Positions 47,691 to 57,174 of a stretch of 64,000 bases of DNA are shown piece by piece. Positions within the stretch are counted from its first letter, which is position 1; every line of letters starts with the position of its first letter. The position numbers were made by a program, and so were the translations under genes. This DNA comes from Proteobacteria bacterium UBA981 (GTDB taxonomy: Bacteria; Pseudomonadota; Gammaproteobacteria; Ga0077536). The DNA lies in the NCBI GenBank assembly GCA_002292285.1, contig DBBP01000032.1, positions 1 through 64,000 of the forward strand, in the 5' to 3' direction. The notes beneath the pieces are model-generated. The model ran no database searches and was not told the DNA's origin. It worked only from the letters and a program-made list of their open reading frames with translations.

Positions 47691-48130
47691 ATGTCTTCAG
47701 TAGCTAGCACCTGGGGCTTGTACACAATCATGTTTCTTGGTGGAGTTGGTATTTCAACCATGGCGGCACTTAACAGGGCCAAAGGGGACAGATTTATTTC
47801 ACGAATCCCGAACCCAATTTGGATCTAAATTCGCAACTCAAAAGAATTATTGGGTTTTTCGCTTTGGGCTTCTGGGACCCGTGAAATAAATCTGTCCCCT
47901 TTGGCTGCTTCTCTTTCTATGCGTTTGCAGCGACCTTTATCACCCCTCGCATTGGCGTTGGAAATGTGGTCGCGTTTGTTCTGCTCGGCCGGTTGTTTGC
48001 ATTGGGGATAATTGGCCACTTTGGTCTGCTAGGTGCGCTACAGTTTTCCTTTACTTTGAAACGCGCACTTGGACTTGTTTTGATGGCTATCGGTGTCTTC
48101 CTGGTTCGTAAGCCAGTTTCCGAACTGTAA
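47691..48130 (+). pseudogene. DMT-type (YdcZ/DUF606-like) transporter broken by a miniature element
   Basis: The remains of a small membrane transporter. The ATG at 47691 opens MSSVASTWGLYTIMFLGGVG and MAALNRA, then runs into the miniature element and stops at 47826-47828. Right of the element a different frame continues FYAFAATFITPRIGVGNVVAF, GRLFALGIIGHFGLLG, and ends GLVLMAIGVFLVRKPVSEL at 48130. These match the two ends of a DUF606/YdcZ drug/metabolite transporter. Without the element only about 105 codons remain versus roughly 140-150 in the family, so a middle segment was also lost. Confidence 0.75.
47778..47905. repeat. Miniature inverted-repeat element, copy 4
   Basis: A 128 bp element with perfect 25-bp terminal inverted repeats reading GCCAAAGGGGACAGATTTAT and onward TTCAC. 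The ends match copies 1-3 but the interior is unrelated and shorter, a different internal version. It interrupts the DMT transporter gene. Confidence 0.88.
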
Positions 48131-48377
48131 TCAGAGGGCGCTGGTGCCGTGATCCACAAAATTCGTAATCGGATCCGTACCGCCGCTATGGGCACGAAGC
48201 GGCGGTTGTGCGATCCCGGTTAATCGGCCGTTACGAAGCGGCAGCGACATCCTAACGTTTGCAATCAAAAATCAGGACGAAGGGATTAAATTTCGCTTAC
48301 CACTCAATTTTTATTCCTCCGTCCCGTTTATGAGTTTTACGCGAAGAAACCGGCTCTACGTACCAGCGGGTTCTGAA

Positions 48378-49553
48378 CTAACTTCGCAATGCCCGAAAGA
48401 AATTCCGAATGTCAGCAGTCAGCGTCTCCGGTTCCTCCATCGGCGCGAAATGTCCGCCCGGCGACATCATTGTCCAATGTTGCAAATTGTAATATCGCTC
48501 AGCCCAACTCTTTGGCATAAAGAACGCTTCGCCTGAGTAGGCGCCCACCCCAACCGGTGCTTCAACCACCGGGTGCCGCCCATGCGACGGCTGCCACTGG
48601 TTGTGAGTGCACTCATAGTAGTAACGCGCCGTTGTTCCGTATGATTGTGTAAACCAATAAATGCTAAATCCGGTCAGCAGCTCATCCTTAGTGAACCGAC
48701 TTTCGACATCACCTCCGCAATCACTCCAGGCGCGTCGTTTTTCCAGTAGCCAAGCGCACAGTCCGGCCGGCGAATCGTTCATGGCGTAAGCGATGGTCTG
48801 CGGCCGGGTTGATTGAATGGCCGAGTAGCCGCTGCCATCGAGGAAAAAACTCTGGTTCTGCGCGTACCACCCTGACTCTTCCTCCGCGAATTCCGACTCG
48901 TCCGGTAGCGTATCAATTGGCTCGTTGAACAAAGTGAGTGGGGCCATCAACAGGACGTATACGCCGATCATGTGATCGGCGTACTTATGCCCCAACTGCG
49001 CCGTGGTCAATGATCCCCAATCACCGCCGCCGGCGGCAAACTTGTCGTAGCCCAAAACATCCCGCATGAGCGAAACCCATATATCGGCACTACGCCAGAA
49101 ATTGATGCCAGTGGATGTCAGCGGTGTGGAAAAACCGAAGCCGGGCACGGAGGGTACGATCACATCAAAAGAATCATTGGGATCGCCGCCATAAGCTGCC
49201 GGATCCGTCAACGGGCCAATGACTTTATGCCAATCCCAGAACGTCCACGGCCATCCGTGAGTCAAAATCAGCGGCATGGGATTCGGACCCTTACCTTTTT
49301 CGTACATAAAATGGATCGGTATCCCGTCGATGGTGGTCTTGAAGTTTGCCGCGCTGTTAATTTGCGCTTCGTGCGCGCGCCAGTCGTAATCGGTCGCCCA
49401 GTAATCCAGAAGTTCCTGCAAATATTCTGCGTTGGTACCAAATCCCCAGTCGTCGTTGGCAAATTCTGGCGCAAGACGGGTTCGCTGCAGGCGTGCGCGA
49501 AGGTCGATCAGATCCGCGTCTGGTATGTCGATCGTGAATGGTTCGTAACTCAT
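48378..49553 (-). CDS. Epoxide hydrolase (EHN-type alpha/beta hydrolase)
   Basis: A 391-residue alpha/beta hydrolase with the N-terminal epoxide-hydrolase domain. The opening FTIDIPDADLIDLRARLQRTR belongs to the EHN domain; the oxyanion region is THGWPWTFWDW (HGW at 99-101), the nucleophile is D178 in GGGDWGSLTTAQ, and the charge-relay His is likely H368 in SPGGHFAPMEEPE. Reaction: water addition to epoxides giving diols, for example after an oxygenase. It starts with AAGGGGG before the ATG and stands alone. Substrate unknown. Confidence 0.93.
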   Translation of the reverse strand: MSYEPFTIDIPDADLIDLRARLQRTRLAPEFANDDWGFGTNAEYLQELLDYWATDYDWRAHEAQINSAANFKTTIDGIPIHFMYEKGKGPNPMPLILTHGWPWTFWDWHKVIGPLTDPAAYGGDPNDSFDVIVPSVPGFGFSTPLTSTGINFWRSADIWVSLMRDVLGYDKFAAGGGDWGSLTTAQLGHKYADHMIGVYVLLMAPLTLFNEPIDTLPDESEFAEEESGWYAQNQSFFLDGSGYSAIQSTRPQTIAYAMNDSPAGLCAWLLEKRRAWSDCGGDVESRFTKDELLTGFSIYWFTQSYGTTARYYYECTHNQWQPSHGRHPVVEAPVGVGAYSGEAFFMPKSWAERYYNLQHWTMMSPGGHFAPMEEPETLTADIRNFFRALRS

Positions 49554-50146
<593 letters not shown>

Positions 50147-51220
50147 TTACTCGGCCGCGAGCGGGGCCTGTTCGGCCTTCAACATGCGATCGAAGGCGCG
50201 GCGTGCTTGGACACGCGCCTCGTCGGACTTCATGTTGAGTAATGTGCGCTCAGGATTAGCCTCAAGCGCCGACTGCTGGGCTTCCAGGAATTCCAGATCC
50301 TCCAGGAACGTGTCGGCGATCTCCTGATACAGCGTCTCGGTCGCCTGCGGTTCGTCCTGTCGGTAGCCGTTGGCCGCCGTCCAGAAGTAAAAGCAACTGT
50401 TCTCGGTTTCCGGCGTAGCCCCGTGATAAATCCGTAACGAAAAGCCGCCGGGCTGAGCGCGATTTTCTTCCGCGCCGCAGCCCACTTCAAGCGCACCCGT
50501 CCACTGGATCACACTGGCCGGCACCATGTATTCGAAATCCTGCCAGCGATCGACCGTGACGCCGTCGCCAAACCCAGCGGCGCGCACATAAGTCGGCGGC
50601 GGCGTGATGCCGAGCATCCAGCGGATGTAGTGGACACCCATGTCGGTACGCTTCACTTCCATGCGCGCATTTACCTGATCCATCCTGGAGCCGCCGCCGA
50701 TTGTCTTGCGATGGATATAGGGAATGTGCGTCAGGTCCATCAGATTGTCGATCAGCAGCATGTAGTTGCATTTGATGTGATACATGCCGTGCTTGTGCGG
50801 CCAGTTCGCGTGATCGTCGTTCCACGGATAATCGACAATCGCGCTTTCGTCGGCGAGCCCGGGGTCGCCCATCCAGATCCACACGAATTCCTGCCGCTCG
50901 ACCACTGGATAGCTGCGGACGCGGGCTTGTTTCGGGATCTTTGCTTGGCCTGGAATTCCCACGCACATGCCGTCGCCGCCGAAAGTCAATCCGTGATAGC
51001 CGCATCGCAGCCCTTCGGGTACCACCTCACCTAATCGCAGCGGAGTCGCCCGGTGGCAGCAGCGATCCTCCAATGCATAGACACAACCCCCGGCATCACG
51101 AAACAGCACGATCTCCTCGTTGAGAAGTGTGCGGGCGAACGGCGTGTCGCCGATCTCGTTTGACCAGGCCGCCTGATACCAGGCGTTGTGGACGAAGGGT
51201 GCGTTCGCTTGGGAACTCAT
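50147..51220 (-). CDS. Rieske oxygenase, aromatic-ring/O-demethylase type
   Basis: A 357-residue Rieske non-haem iron oxygenase resembling VanA-type demethylases. The start at 51218-51220 follows AAGGAGACCC; a longer start at 51265 is less likely. The Rieske motif is C54-x-H56 (RCCHRATP) and C73-x-x-H76 (LRCGYHGLTF). The catalytic mononuclear iron site is likely in NLMDLTHIPYIH, with His at 165 and 170. It needs a reductase and ferredoxin; a stand-alone Rieske ferredoxin is far away at 35.6 kb and no reductase was found in the window. Substrate unknown. Confidence 0.92.
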   Translation of the reverse strand: MSSQANAPFVHNAWYQAAWSNEIGDTPFARTLLNEEIVLFRDAGGCVYALEDRCCHRATPLRLGEVVPEGLRCGYHGLTFGGDGMCVGIPGQAKIPKQARVRSYPVVERQEFVWIWMGDPGLADESAIVDYPWNDDHANWPHKHGMYHIKCNYMLLIDNLMDLTHIPYIHRKTIGGGSRMDQVNARMEVKRTDMGVHYIRWMLGITPPPTYVRAAGFGDGVTVDRWQDFEYMVPASVIQWTGALEVGCGAEENRAQPGGFSLRIYHGATPETENSCFYFWTAANGYRQDEPQATETLYQEIADTFLEDLEFLEAQQSALEANPERTLLNMKSDEARVQARRAFDRMLKAEQAPLAAE

Positions 51221-51506
51221 GATGGGTCTCCTTGCTGGCGGATTCGCGCTCCGATCAGCAATCACAATGGTCTTGATGAAGGAATCATAAGTTATTTGCG
51301 CACACTAGATGCCCCGACCGTTCCGTCGGCGCGCCTTTCCGAACGACGGCTTATGTCAACAGCAGACGTTGGACTATTTGCGTTTCCAAGGTCCGGAGTG
51401 GGCACCTTGGAGATGGCCGAGACCTGGGACTGAGGGACAGCTTTCCTGAAAGCCATCGTAGTTCAACCGGCAGCGTCAGGCTCTGATCGGCCAAAAAGAG
51501 ATGTTT

Positions 51507-51938
51507 CTATGCTTTGCCGACCACACCACTAACTAACGCTACCAATAAACCAAGCAACACAAATGCGCCGACTTTATGTTGTAGGTGGTCTAGATGGTCG
51601 AACTTATCCCAGTTCTTCGAATGAGCTGCATCACGCCTCTTGAACACGAGTAGAACGCAGTAAAAATTAGCAGTAATTGCTACCAGTCCCGAAACCAGCA
51701 TGACGTAAAAGGACGTGCCAGTCGGAGTTGTGTTACTCCACATCCACACGCCCGTCATCAGTACAACGAGGATTGCGGGAACTTCTATAAACTTGTCAAC
51801 GCGAACATGTAAGTCTGCCAAGGTCAGGTGAGCACTTCGATCGCCAGCCAATAAAGCTCGTTCGAACAACGCTTCTGTAACCACGCAGCCGAGCCAAATG
51901 GTTGCGAAGCCAAAATGCAATGCGAGAACTGTGCTCAT
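51507..51938 (-). CDS. Small four-helix membrane protein
   Basis: A 143-residue hydrophobic protein with about four membrane helices, at residues 1-25, 50-70, 75-100 and 120-142, and a His near the first (VLALHFGFATIW). GAGGTAATAA precedes the start. The organisation resembles small CopD/DUF2269-like proteins with haem- or metal-ligand His, but the match is too weak to name. Function unknown. Confidence 0.7.
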   Translation of the reverse strand: MSTVLALHFGFATIWLGCVVTEALFERALLAGDRSAHLTLADLHVRVDKFIEVPAILVVLMTGVWMWSNTTPTGTSFYVMLVSGLVAITANFYCVLLVFKRRDAAHSKNWDKFDHLDHLQHKVGAFVLLGLLVALVSGVVGKA

Positions 51939-52182
51939 TTATTACCTCAGGCTATGTCCAAATTATGGTATCCGAGTTTCAATGTATGAAAACGCGGTCG
52001 ACTTCAGCTATGGGCACACCTCAACTAGTCGAAGCGCAATACTCAGCATCAGCTTTCCCGTTAGCAGTCGTTTTCTGGACCGTACTTTTTGTCCCTGATC
52101 GGCCAATACCGGAACTAGCGATAGAGGTGAATACTCGTCCAAATCCTCGGCAGCTTGCGCGAAACCAGTGTCTACCGTTTGG

Positions 52183-52707
52183 CTAGGAAACCCGTTTGGC
52201 AGAGATAGTTCCTTCGAGAAACCAGGTTTTCCCACCATCGAAGCTCTGCGTCATTGACCACTCGATACTATCTTTCTGAATATCGAAGAAGCGCACTTTC
52301 GCCATGACAGATTGATCAGGTGTCACGTTAATGATCGCATCGAAGTGTCCTTCACCATCTATGAACTGTCCACGAAACGATTCCGTACGGGTTTGCCGAA
52401 GCGAGAACATGAACCCCATTTCCCACATATTAGTCTCGGGACAAAACGTCCGCAGGGTGACGGCATAGGATACTTCCTCTCCGTCTGGTGAAAGCTCGGC
52501 AAAATCATCAAACACCATCCGCCCGTTATCTAAATGGTGCGCTCGCCATCTGGCTTTATTTTCAGACACTAGTGTCCCATCAGGTAAATAACGTCTACGG
52601 ATTGCAGCCCAGTTACCTATGATGAAGTCGAACTCCTTCATTTGGGATGGCTGAGGACCCAGGGGTTCCAGAGCTACTTGAGTCTTCTCTGCTTCCGCAT
52701 CTGTCAT
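52183..52707 (-). CDS. DUF1579-like protein
   Basis: About 174 residues. The start MTDAEAEKTQ at 52707 follows CGGAGCATATGAA and is preferred over an upstream frame to 52767. The core MKEFDFIIGNWAAIRRRYL and SFDGGKTWFLEGTISAKR resembles the DUF1579 group (beta-barrel proteins of unknown role). Located alone, leftward, next to the small membrane protein. Confidence 0.65.
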   Translation of the reverse strand: MTDAEAEKTQVALEPLGPQPSQMKEFDFIIGNWAAIRRRYLPDGTLVSENKARWRAHHLDNGRMVFDDFAELSPDGEEVSYAVTLRTFCPETNMWEMGFMFSLRQTRTESFRGQFIDGEGHFDAIINVTPDQSVMAKVRFFDIQKDSIEWSMTQSFDGGKTWFLEGTISAKRVS

Positions 52708-52913
52708 TTCATATGCTCCGATTTCATTGTGACCTTGAGGTTCACGTGCGGTCCGGCGTCGACCCAATCTCCGACGAGGCCATGAGGCAAGTTACGGATT
52801 TTTGAGCCCAAAGAAAGACCATGGCCTCGTTAGATTTATCACCTTCAAGTAAGTATAGAGAGCAATAATAGTTATTACCGCCTATATGGATTAGAGAGTG
52901 GTAGCATTCAGAT

Positions 52914-53468
52914 ATGGACAGCACCGCACTCAATGGCGTGTTACGAACGGGAACCCCTGCTGCGCCCGGTACTCTCGTGTTATTGGAAGGATTTCTTAAC
53001 ACGTGGTCCGGCGAGCTGGATATTGACGATTTACACACCGTGAAGTCTGCGGAAGCGTGGCTAAGAAGCGTCCCACTTTGGACGGGATCAAAGAAGCTCA
53101 CATCCGAACAACATCAAAAAATCGTCAAGTTCCGCAGTGACCTGCGGTCGTGGATTTTGGATAAGGGAAATACTCAGCCACCGAATGAATTGGCCGCAGA
53201 AATTTCATTCCGAGCCGAATTTCGTTCGGAGGGCGATGTTCGTTTTTTACCGGCAGACGTAGGCTACGACGGTGTCATAGGCATGCTGATCAAGGTGATT
53301 TCGGAAAGTCAGCAGAACGGGACTTGGAACCGTTTTAAGTGCTGCGATCTGCCTACCTGCGGATGGGCGTACTTTGACTCAACGCGAAGTCGAACCAAGC
53401 GTTGGTGCTCAATGAAGACTTGCGGCTCTCGCCACAAGGCGAGGGAATATTACAAACGCAAGCGGTAG
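52914..53468 (+). CDS. ABATE/CGNR-type zinc-finger regulator
   Basis: A 184-residue protein with an N-terminal ABATE-like part (LVLLEGFLNTWSGELDIDDL) and a C-terminal zinc finger of the CGNR class: CCDLPTCGWAYFDSTRSRTK followed by CSMKTCGSRHKAREY. The motif Cys-Gly-Asn-Arg is written CGSR here. Members are stress-related transcription regulators. No strong ribosome binding site precedes the ATG. Confidence 0.85.
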   Translation: MDSTALNGVLRTGTPAAPGTLVLLEGFLNTWSGELDIDDLHTVKSAEAWLRSVPLWTGSKKLTSEQHQKIVKFRSDLRSWILDKGNTQPPNELAAEISFRAEFRSEGDVRFLPADVGYDGVIGMLIKVISESQQNGTWNRFKCCDLPTCGWAYFDSTRSRTKRWCSMKTCGSRHKAREYYKRKR

Positions 53469-53838
53469 CGCGAACGGGCCGCTTGTGGGCACATAGCGGA
53501 AGTTCGTCGCCTCGTTGGGAACATCCGCTATCGTGTATCGGAGAAATAATCGGCAGTCGTCAGCGCGGACCAAGAATTGAAACCGAAGCGCGTCAGAGGA
53601 AGTCTGATTATTTACGCCGAAGCGAACTTTGCACAGCTTGCTTCTTGTGTTTTCGCTGGTCCGCACTCGAGCCAATGGGGTGGTTTCGCTTCGGCCTCTT
53701 CGTTCGCGCTGTAAGCGAGTTCGGAAAAAGCATTCCACATCGCAGGCGTGCGAGTTAACGGCGCTCAGGGTTCGTCGCGCACCGCGTATTGTTCGCGACG
53801 AACTATAAGCGGGGAAAACCAGCGACGGCCTCAATGCG
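53469..53838. other. Intergenic region with hairpin
   Basis: About 370 bases. It holds an inverted repeat GTTCGTCGCG...CGCGACGAAC at about 53770-53803 (10-bp stem, 14-base loop) between two genes that converge here. A bidirectional terminator is possible, though no U-tract is present. Confidence 0.45.
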
Positions 53839-54291
53839 TTACTCAAAATCTTGCGCAGGATTAAAACCCGCATCGTCGGCAAGTACGCCCTGACCTGGCA
53901 CATAGTTGACCTCAAGGCGAATACCGTCCGGGTCTTCGAAAAGTACGTAGTAGTAGCCCGGAGCCCAAGGGCCCTCGCTGGCGCCGACAACGATGTGGGC
54001 TTTCATTTCGCGAAGTAGCACATCCACTTTATCCACCTCTTCGCGGGAGCGCGCGCGCAAACAAATATGGTGTAGTCCGACACGGCCCTGAACAAAGCGC
54101 TCATCGGCGAACTCCGGTTTACATGGTTGAATGCCCACCGCAGTTCTCGCACCGACGAAATAGCACAAGTCGTCGCCATCGAAGACATTATCCATGCCCA
54201 TTGCAGGCATGAGGCGGGAATAGAACGCTTTGGCTCGGTCGAACTGGCTGACAGTGAGCACGACGTGGGCCATACCATTCATGTTGATCAT
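53839..54291 (-). CDS. VOC-family (glyoxalase-like) protein
   Basis: A 150-residue single-domain vicinal-oxygen-chelate protein. MAHVVLTVSQFDRAKAFYSR opens it; VGLHHICLRARSREEVDKV and YYYVLFEDPDGIRLEVNYVP carry the metal-binding His and Glu strands of the glyoxalase fold. The start at 54291 follows GAGGAAGTTTCG. Reaction unknown. Confidence 0.85.
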   Translation of the reverse strand: MINMNGMAHVVLTVSQFDRAKAFYSRLMPAMGMDNVFDGDDLCYFVGARTAVGIQPCKPEFADERFVQGRVGLHHICLRARSREEVDKVDVLLREMKAHIVVGASEGPWAPGYYYVLFEDPDGIRLEVNYVPGQGVLADDAGFNPAQDFE

Positions 54292-54741
54292 CGAAACTTC
54301 CTCGGTTTTGCGCATTGGGGGGGCTTAGCCGACTACCAGACCATAACAAAACGGAGATGGCAGGTTTTTCATGTAACCACGGCGGGTCACTTAAACCCAT
54401 GCGCGGCTCCCACACCGCGAATATGCGAACACAGATTCACGCACAAAAACCACCTGTATCCAATCGTGCGGTCTATCTCCGCAAGGTGTTGCGCTGCGCG
54501 TCCGCCACCTCGACCTCACTCGGGTCGTTCGTTATGGTGCGCCGGCTTATGCTCGCGGGTCGATACGCTAGGTCGATCAAGCCGGTTTTGATAGAGTTTA
54601 TCGTCGCCACAGCGAAATCACCGAACAATATTCGGTGGCGGGACGACCTGTGCGATTATCGGAACATCTCGCTGAATCAGGTCGCACTTTTAACTCAGTC
54701 GCTCGCCAATAGAGCAACCAAATGCAAAGGAGGCATCTTTG
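54292..54741. other. Intergenic region
   Basis: About 450 bases between the VOC gene and the NTF2/SnoaL gene. No family-like frame was found. The right end carries AAAGGAGG, a strong ribosome binding site for the next gene. Confidence 0.45.
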
Positions 54742-55209
54742 ATGTCAACAGAACTCGCTGCGATAGAACAGACCCTGGCTGCGTACTGTCATCGCGTCGA
54801 TCGCGGTACGGCGGATGAAGTCGCAGAATTATTTGCTCAAGACGCCGTGTTGATGCCGTACTACGACGGCAAGTACGACGTACACGGGCGTGAGGGTGTG
54901 CGTGGTTGGTACGCGTTCTACCATCAAAAGATGGGTGAGAATGTAAAGGACCTCAAGCATTTGATCTGCGCCGCATCGATCGATATTGATGGTGATGCGG
55001 CAAGCTCGGTTTGTTACTTAACCGCATACTTCACGATGAAAGCAGATAACGTCGTCTATCAAGCCCAAGGCACCTACTTCGATACTTTCGTCCGTGCCGA
55101 CTCGGCTTGGCTGTTTCAAACTCGCCGTATTGAGGTCGAATACATCACGCGCATGGGGGACGTGATCGAAAGCATGGAACCGATGGGGTTTTCGGGCGCG
55201 ACGAAATAG
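54742..55209 (+). CDS. SnoaL/NTF2-like protein
   Basis: A 155-residue SnoaL/NTF2-family protein. MSTELAAIEQTLAAYCHRVD, then AELFAQDAVLMPYYDGKYDV and RGWYAFYHQKMG, give the family fold; members are small dehydratases, isomerases or cyclases. A perfect AAAGGAGG sits eight to ten bases before the ATG at 54742. The LLM monooxygenase downstream is in the same direction, 358 bases away. Confidence 0.85.
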   Translation: MSTELAAIEQTLAAYCHRVDRGTADEVAELFAQDAVLMPYYDGKYDVHGREGVRGWYAFYHQKMGENVKDLKHLICAASIDIDGDAASSVCYLTAYFTMKADNVVYQAQGTYFDTFVRADSAWLFQTRRIEVEYITRMGDVIESMEPMGFSGATK

Positions 55210-55567
55210 GCGCATCTATCGAGAGAGAGGTATCACGGGCAGAGCACTGGCAGTTGAACTGCCGATTTTGAATCAATGGCTGGTGGCATCACTTTCGAAG
55301 ATGTCGCCGCCCTTTTGGCGCCGCAGGTACCCTAGTTGGTTTCGGGATACCTCGCTGTTCCGGCACTCCCGGAAACTTCTTTCCCGGCGTGGTTCCGGTC
55401 CAGAGTTACCCGCCCAACCGGGCGAGCCGTCCGGCGACGTGCGCTAGTGGCACTTATGGGCGGGGTTCAGCTTCTGCGATATCGCGCGCGGCGTTTTCAG
55501 CTATTCTGCGTTGACACGCGCAACAACCATCACGTGGGTCCGCGCGGCGTAGACCGGAGAGATTCAG
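55210..55567. other. Intergenic region with terminator-like hairpin
   Basis: About 360 bases, containing GGCAGT-TGA-ACTGCC followed by GATTTTG at 55249-55270, a weak intrinsic terminator candidate after the SnoaL gene. Nothing else is visible. Confidence 0.4.
55249..55270 (+). terminator. Possible intrinsic terminator
   Basis: Six-base-pair stem GGCAGT/ACTGCC with a TGA loop, followed by GATTTTG, 40 bases past the SnoaL stop. Confidence 0.4.
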
Positions 55568-56926
55568 ATGACCATGCCACTCATGTTTTCAGCGTTCGTC
55601 ATGAACACGGCCTCGCATATCCTGCACGGCGCGTGGCGCCGACCAGACGCCCGGCAGGTCGATTTCAACTCGCTTGATGTCTGGGTTGATCTGGTTAGAA
55701 CGCTCGAAGACGAGTTCTTCGATGTGATTTTTTTCGCCGACGTGCACGGCGTTTACGGTCCACGCGGCGGATCTTTCGCCAAGCATGTTGAATCCGGTTT
55801 GCAGATCCCGAGTAACGATCCGTCGGTGATTCTGTCCGCACTCGCCAGTCATACCGAGCACCTCGGTCTGGCGATCACGAGCAGTATCGTGCAGGAGCAA
55901 CCGTTCAACTTCGCGCGCAAGATGTCGACACTTGATCATGCGACCAAAGGACGGATCGCCTGGAATATTGTGACGAACGGTCTGCCTAACGGTGCGCGAA
56001 ATTTCGGCTACGACAATCTGCCTGCGCACGAACTGCGTTATGACATGGCTGAGGAATATGTCGACGTCGTCTATAAATTGTGGGAGGGCTCTTGGGACGA
56101 CGGCGCGTTGTTGCAGGATAGAGACAGTGGGCAGCACAGCGATCCGGACCGCGTACACCGCATCAATCATGCCGGTAAGTATTACAACGTGGAAGGCCCA
56201 CACCTCGTTTCGCCTTCGCCGCAACGTACACCTTTACTCTTCCAGGCGGGTTCGTCGTCGACAGGTATGTCATTCGCGGCGGCCCACGCTGAGGCAGTGT
56301 TTCTGGTGGCACCTTCAATGGCAATTGCCCAAACTGTTATCGATAACATTCATCGACTCATGGCTGAGCGTGGCCGCGCGCCGAGCGATATCCGGTTCTT
56401 CCAGGGTCTGTCGTTTGTGATCGGCAGTACCGAAGAAGAAGTCGCACGCAAAGACCGCGAACTCGACGATTACATCGACGAGGAGACCATGGTGGCGCAC
56501 TTGGGCGGCATCATGGATATCGAGATTGACGGTGTGGAGATGGACGCGCCGATCAGCGAACTTGAGACTGAGGGTTCGAAGAGCCTCCTCGATTGGGTTC
56601 GCGCTGCAGTCACTGACCGCGAACCTGTGGTACGGGACATCGGCAAACTTACCGGGCGTTCGAGTCGCGTGTCGGGCACCCCGGAACAAATAGCGGATCA
56701 CCTTGCGGCTTGGCAAGGAATCGGGGTCGACGGTATCAATCTCGTCAACTCGACGATCCCGGGAAGCTATACGGAATTCATCGAGCACGTAATGCCTGTG
56801 CTTCAGGCGCGCGGCCTGGCTCGCACCGAGTACGCGCCAGGCACGCTCCGGCAGAAAGTGTTCGGACGCGACTCTTTACCCGGCACCCATCCTGCCGCCC
56901 GTTGGCGTGGTGCGTTCAGGGGATAA
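55568..56926 (+). CDS. NtaA/DszA-type FMNH2-dependent monooxygenase 1
   Basis: A 452-residue flavin monooxygenase of the NtaA/SnaA/DszA branch of the luciferase superfamily, requiring reduced FMN from a separate reductase. Typical features are NTASHILHGAWRRPDA, FDVIFFADVHGVYGPRGG, AITSSIVQEQPFNFARKMST, LDHATKGRIAWNIVTNG and VSPSPQRTPLLFQAGSSSTG. Members act in breakdown of sulfur heterocycles, nitrilotriacetate and alkyl ethers or hydrocarbons. No flavin reductase is adjacent. It faces the second member across 248 bases (convergent). Confidence 0.92.
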   Translation: MTMPLMFSAFVMNTASHILHGAWRRPDARQVDFNSLDVWVDLVRTLEDEFFDVIFFADVHGVYGPRGGSFAKHVESGLQIPSNDPSVILSALASHTEHLGLAITSSIVQEQPFNFARKMSTLDHATKGRIAWNIVTNGLPNGARNFGYDNLPAHELRYDMAEEYVDVVYKLWEGSWDDGALLQDRDSGQHSDPDRVHRINHAGKYYNVEGPHLVSPSPQRTPLLFQAGSSSTGMSFAAAHAEAVFLVAPSMAIAQTVIDNIHRLMAERGRAPSDIRFFQGLSFVIGSTEEEVARKDRELDDYIDEETMVAHLGGIMDIEIDGVEMDAPISELETEGSKSLLDWVRAAVTDREPVVRDIGKLTGRSSRVSGTPEQIADHLAAWQGIGVDGINLVNSTIPGSYTEFIEHVMPVLQARGLARTEYAPGTLRQKVFGRDSLPGTHPAARWRGAFRG

Positions 56927-57174
56927 AGGACAGGGGTTGTTGTTCTACTGAGACCTTCGCTGAGCCAATCAACGCAGAAGACCACCGGCCGCTTTTCTCT
57001 GTGCTCTGAATTAGCGCTGGAGGGCGAATGGTTCCTGTAGTCGCAGCAGATGCTGCACGTGCAGTGGCCTCAACGATCTAATTCCTCAAAGTGCGTCTTC
57101 CACCGCGCGCCGTTCCGCAAGGAATTTCGATCTCGGCATTGGCGACCAGCGCGCGTTTACTATCCCGTATGCAA

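Noticed and set aside
54315..54818. 167-codon frame running into the SnoaL gene
   Set aside because: No start signal and its end overlaps a well-supported gene in another frame.
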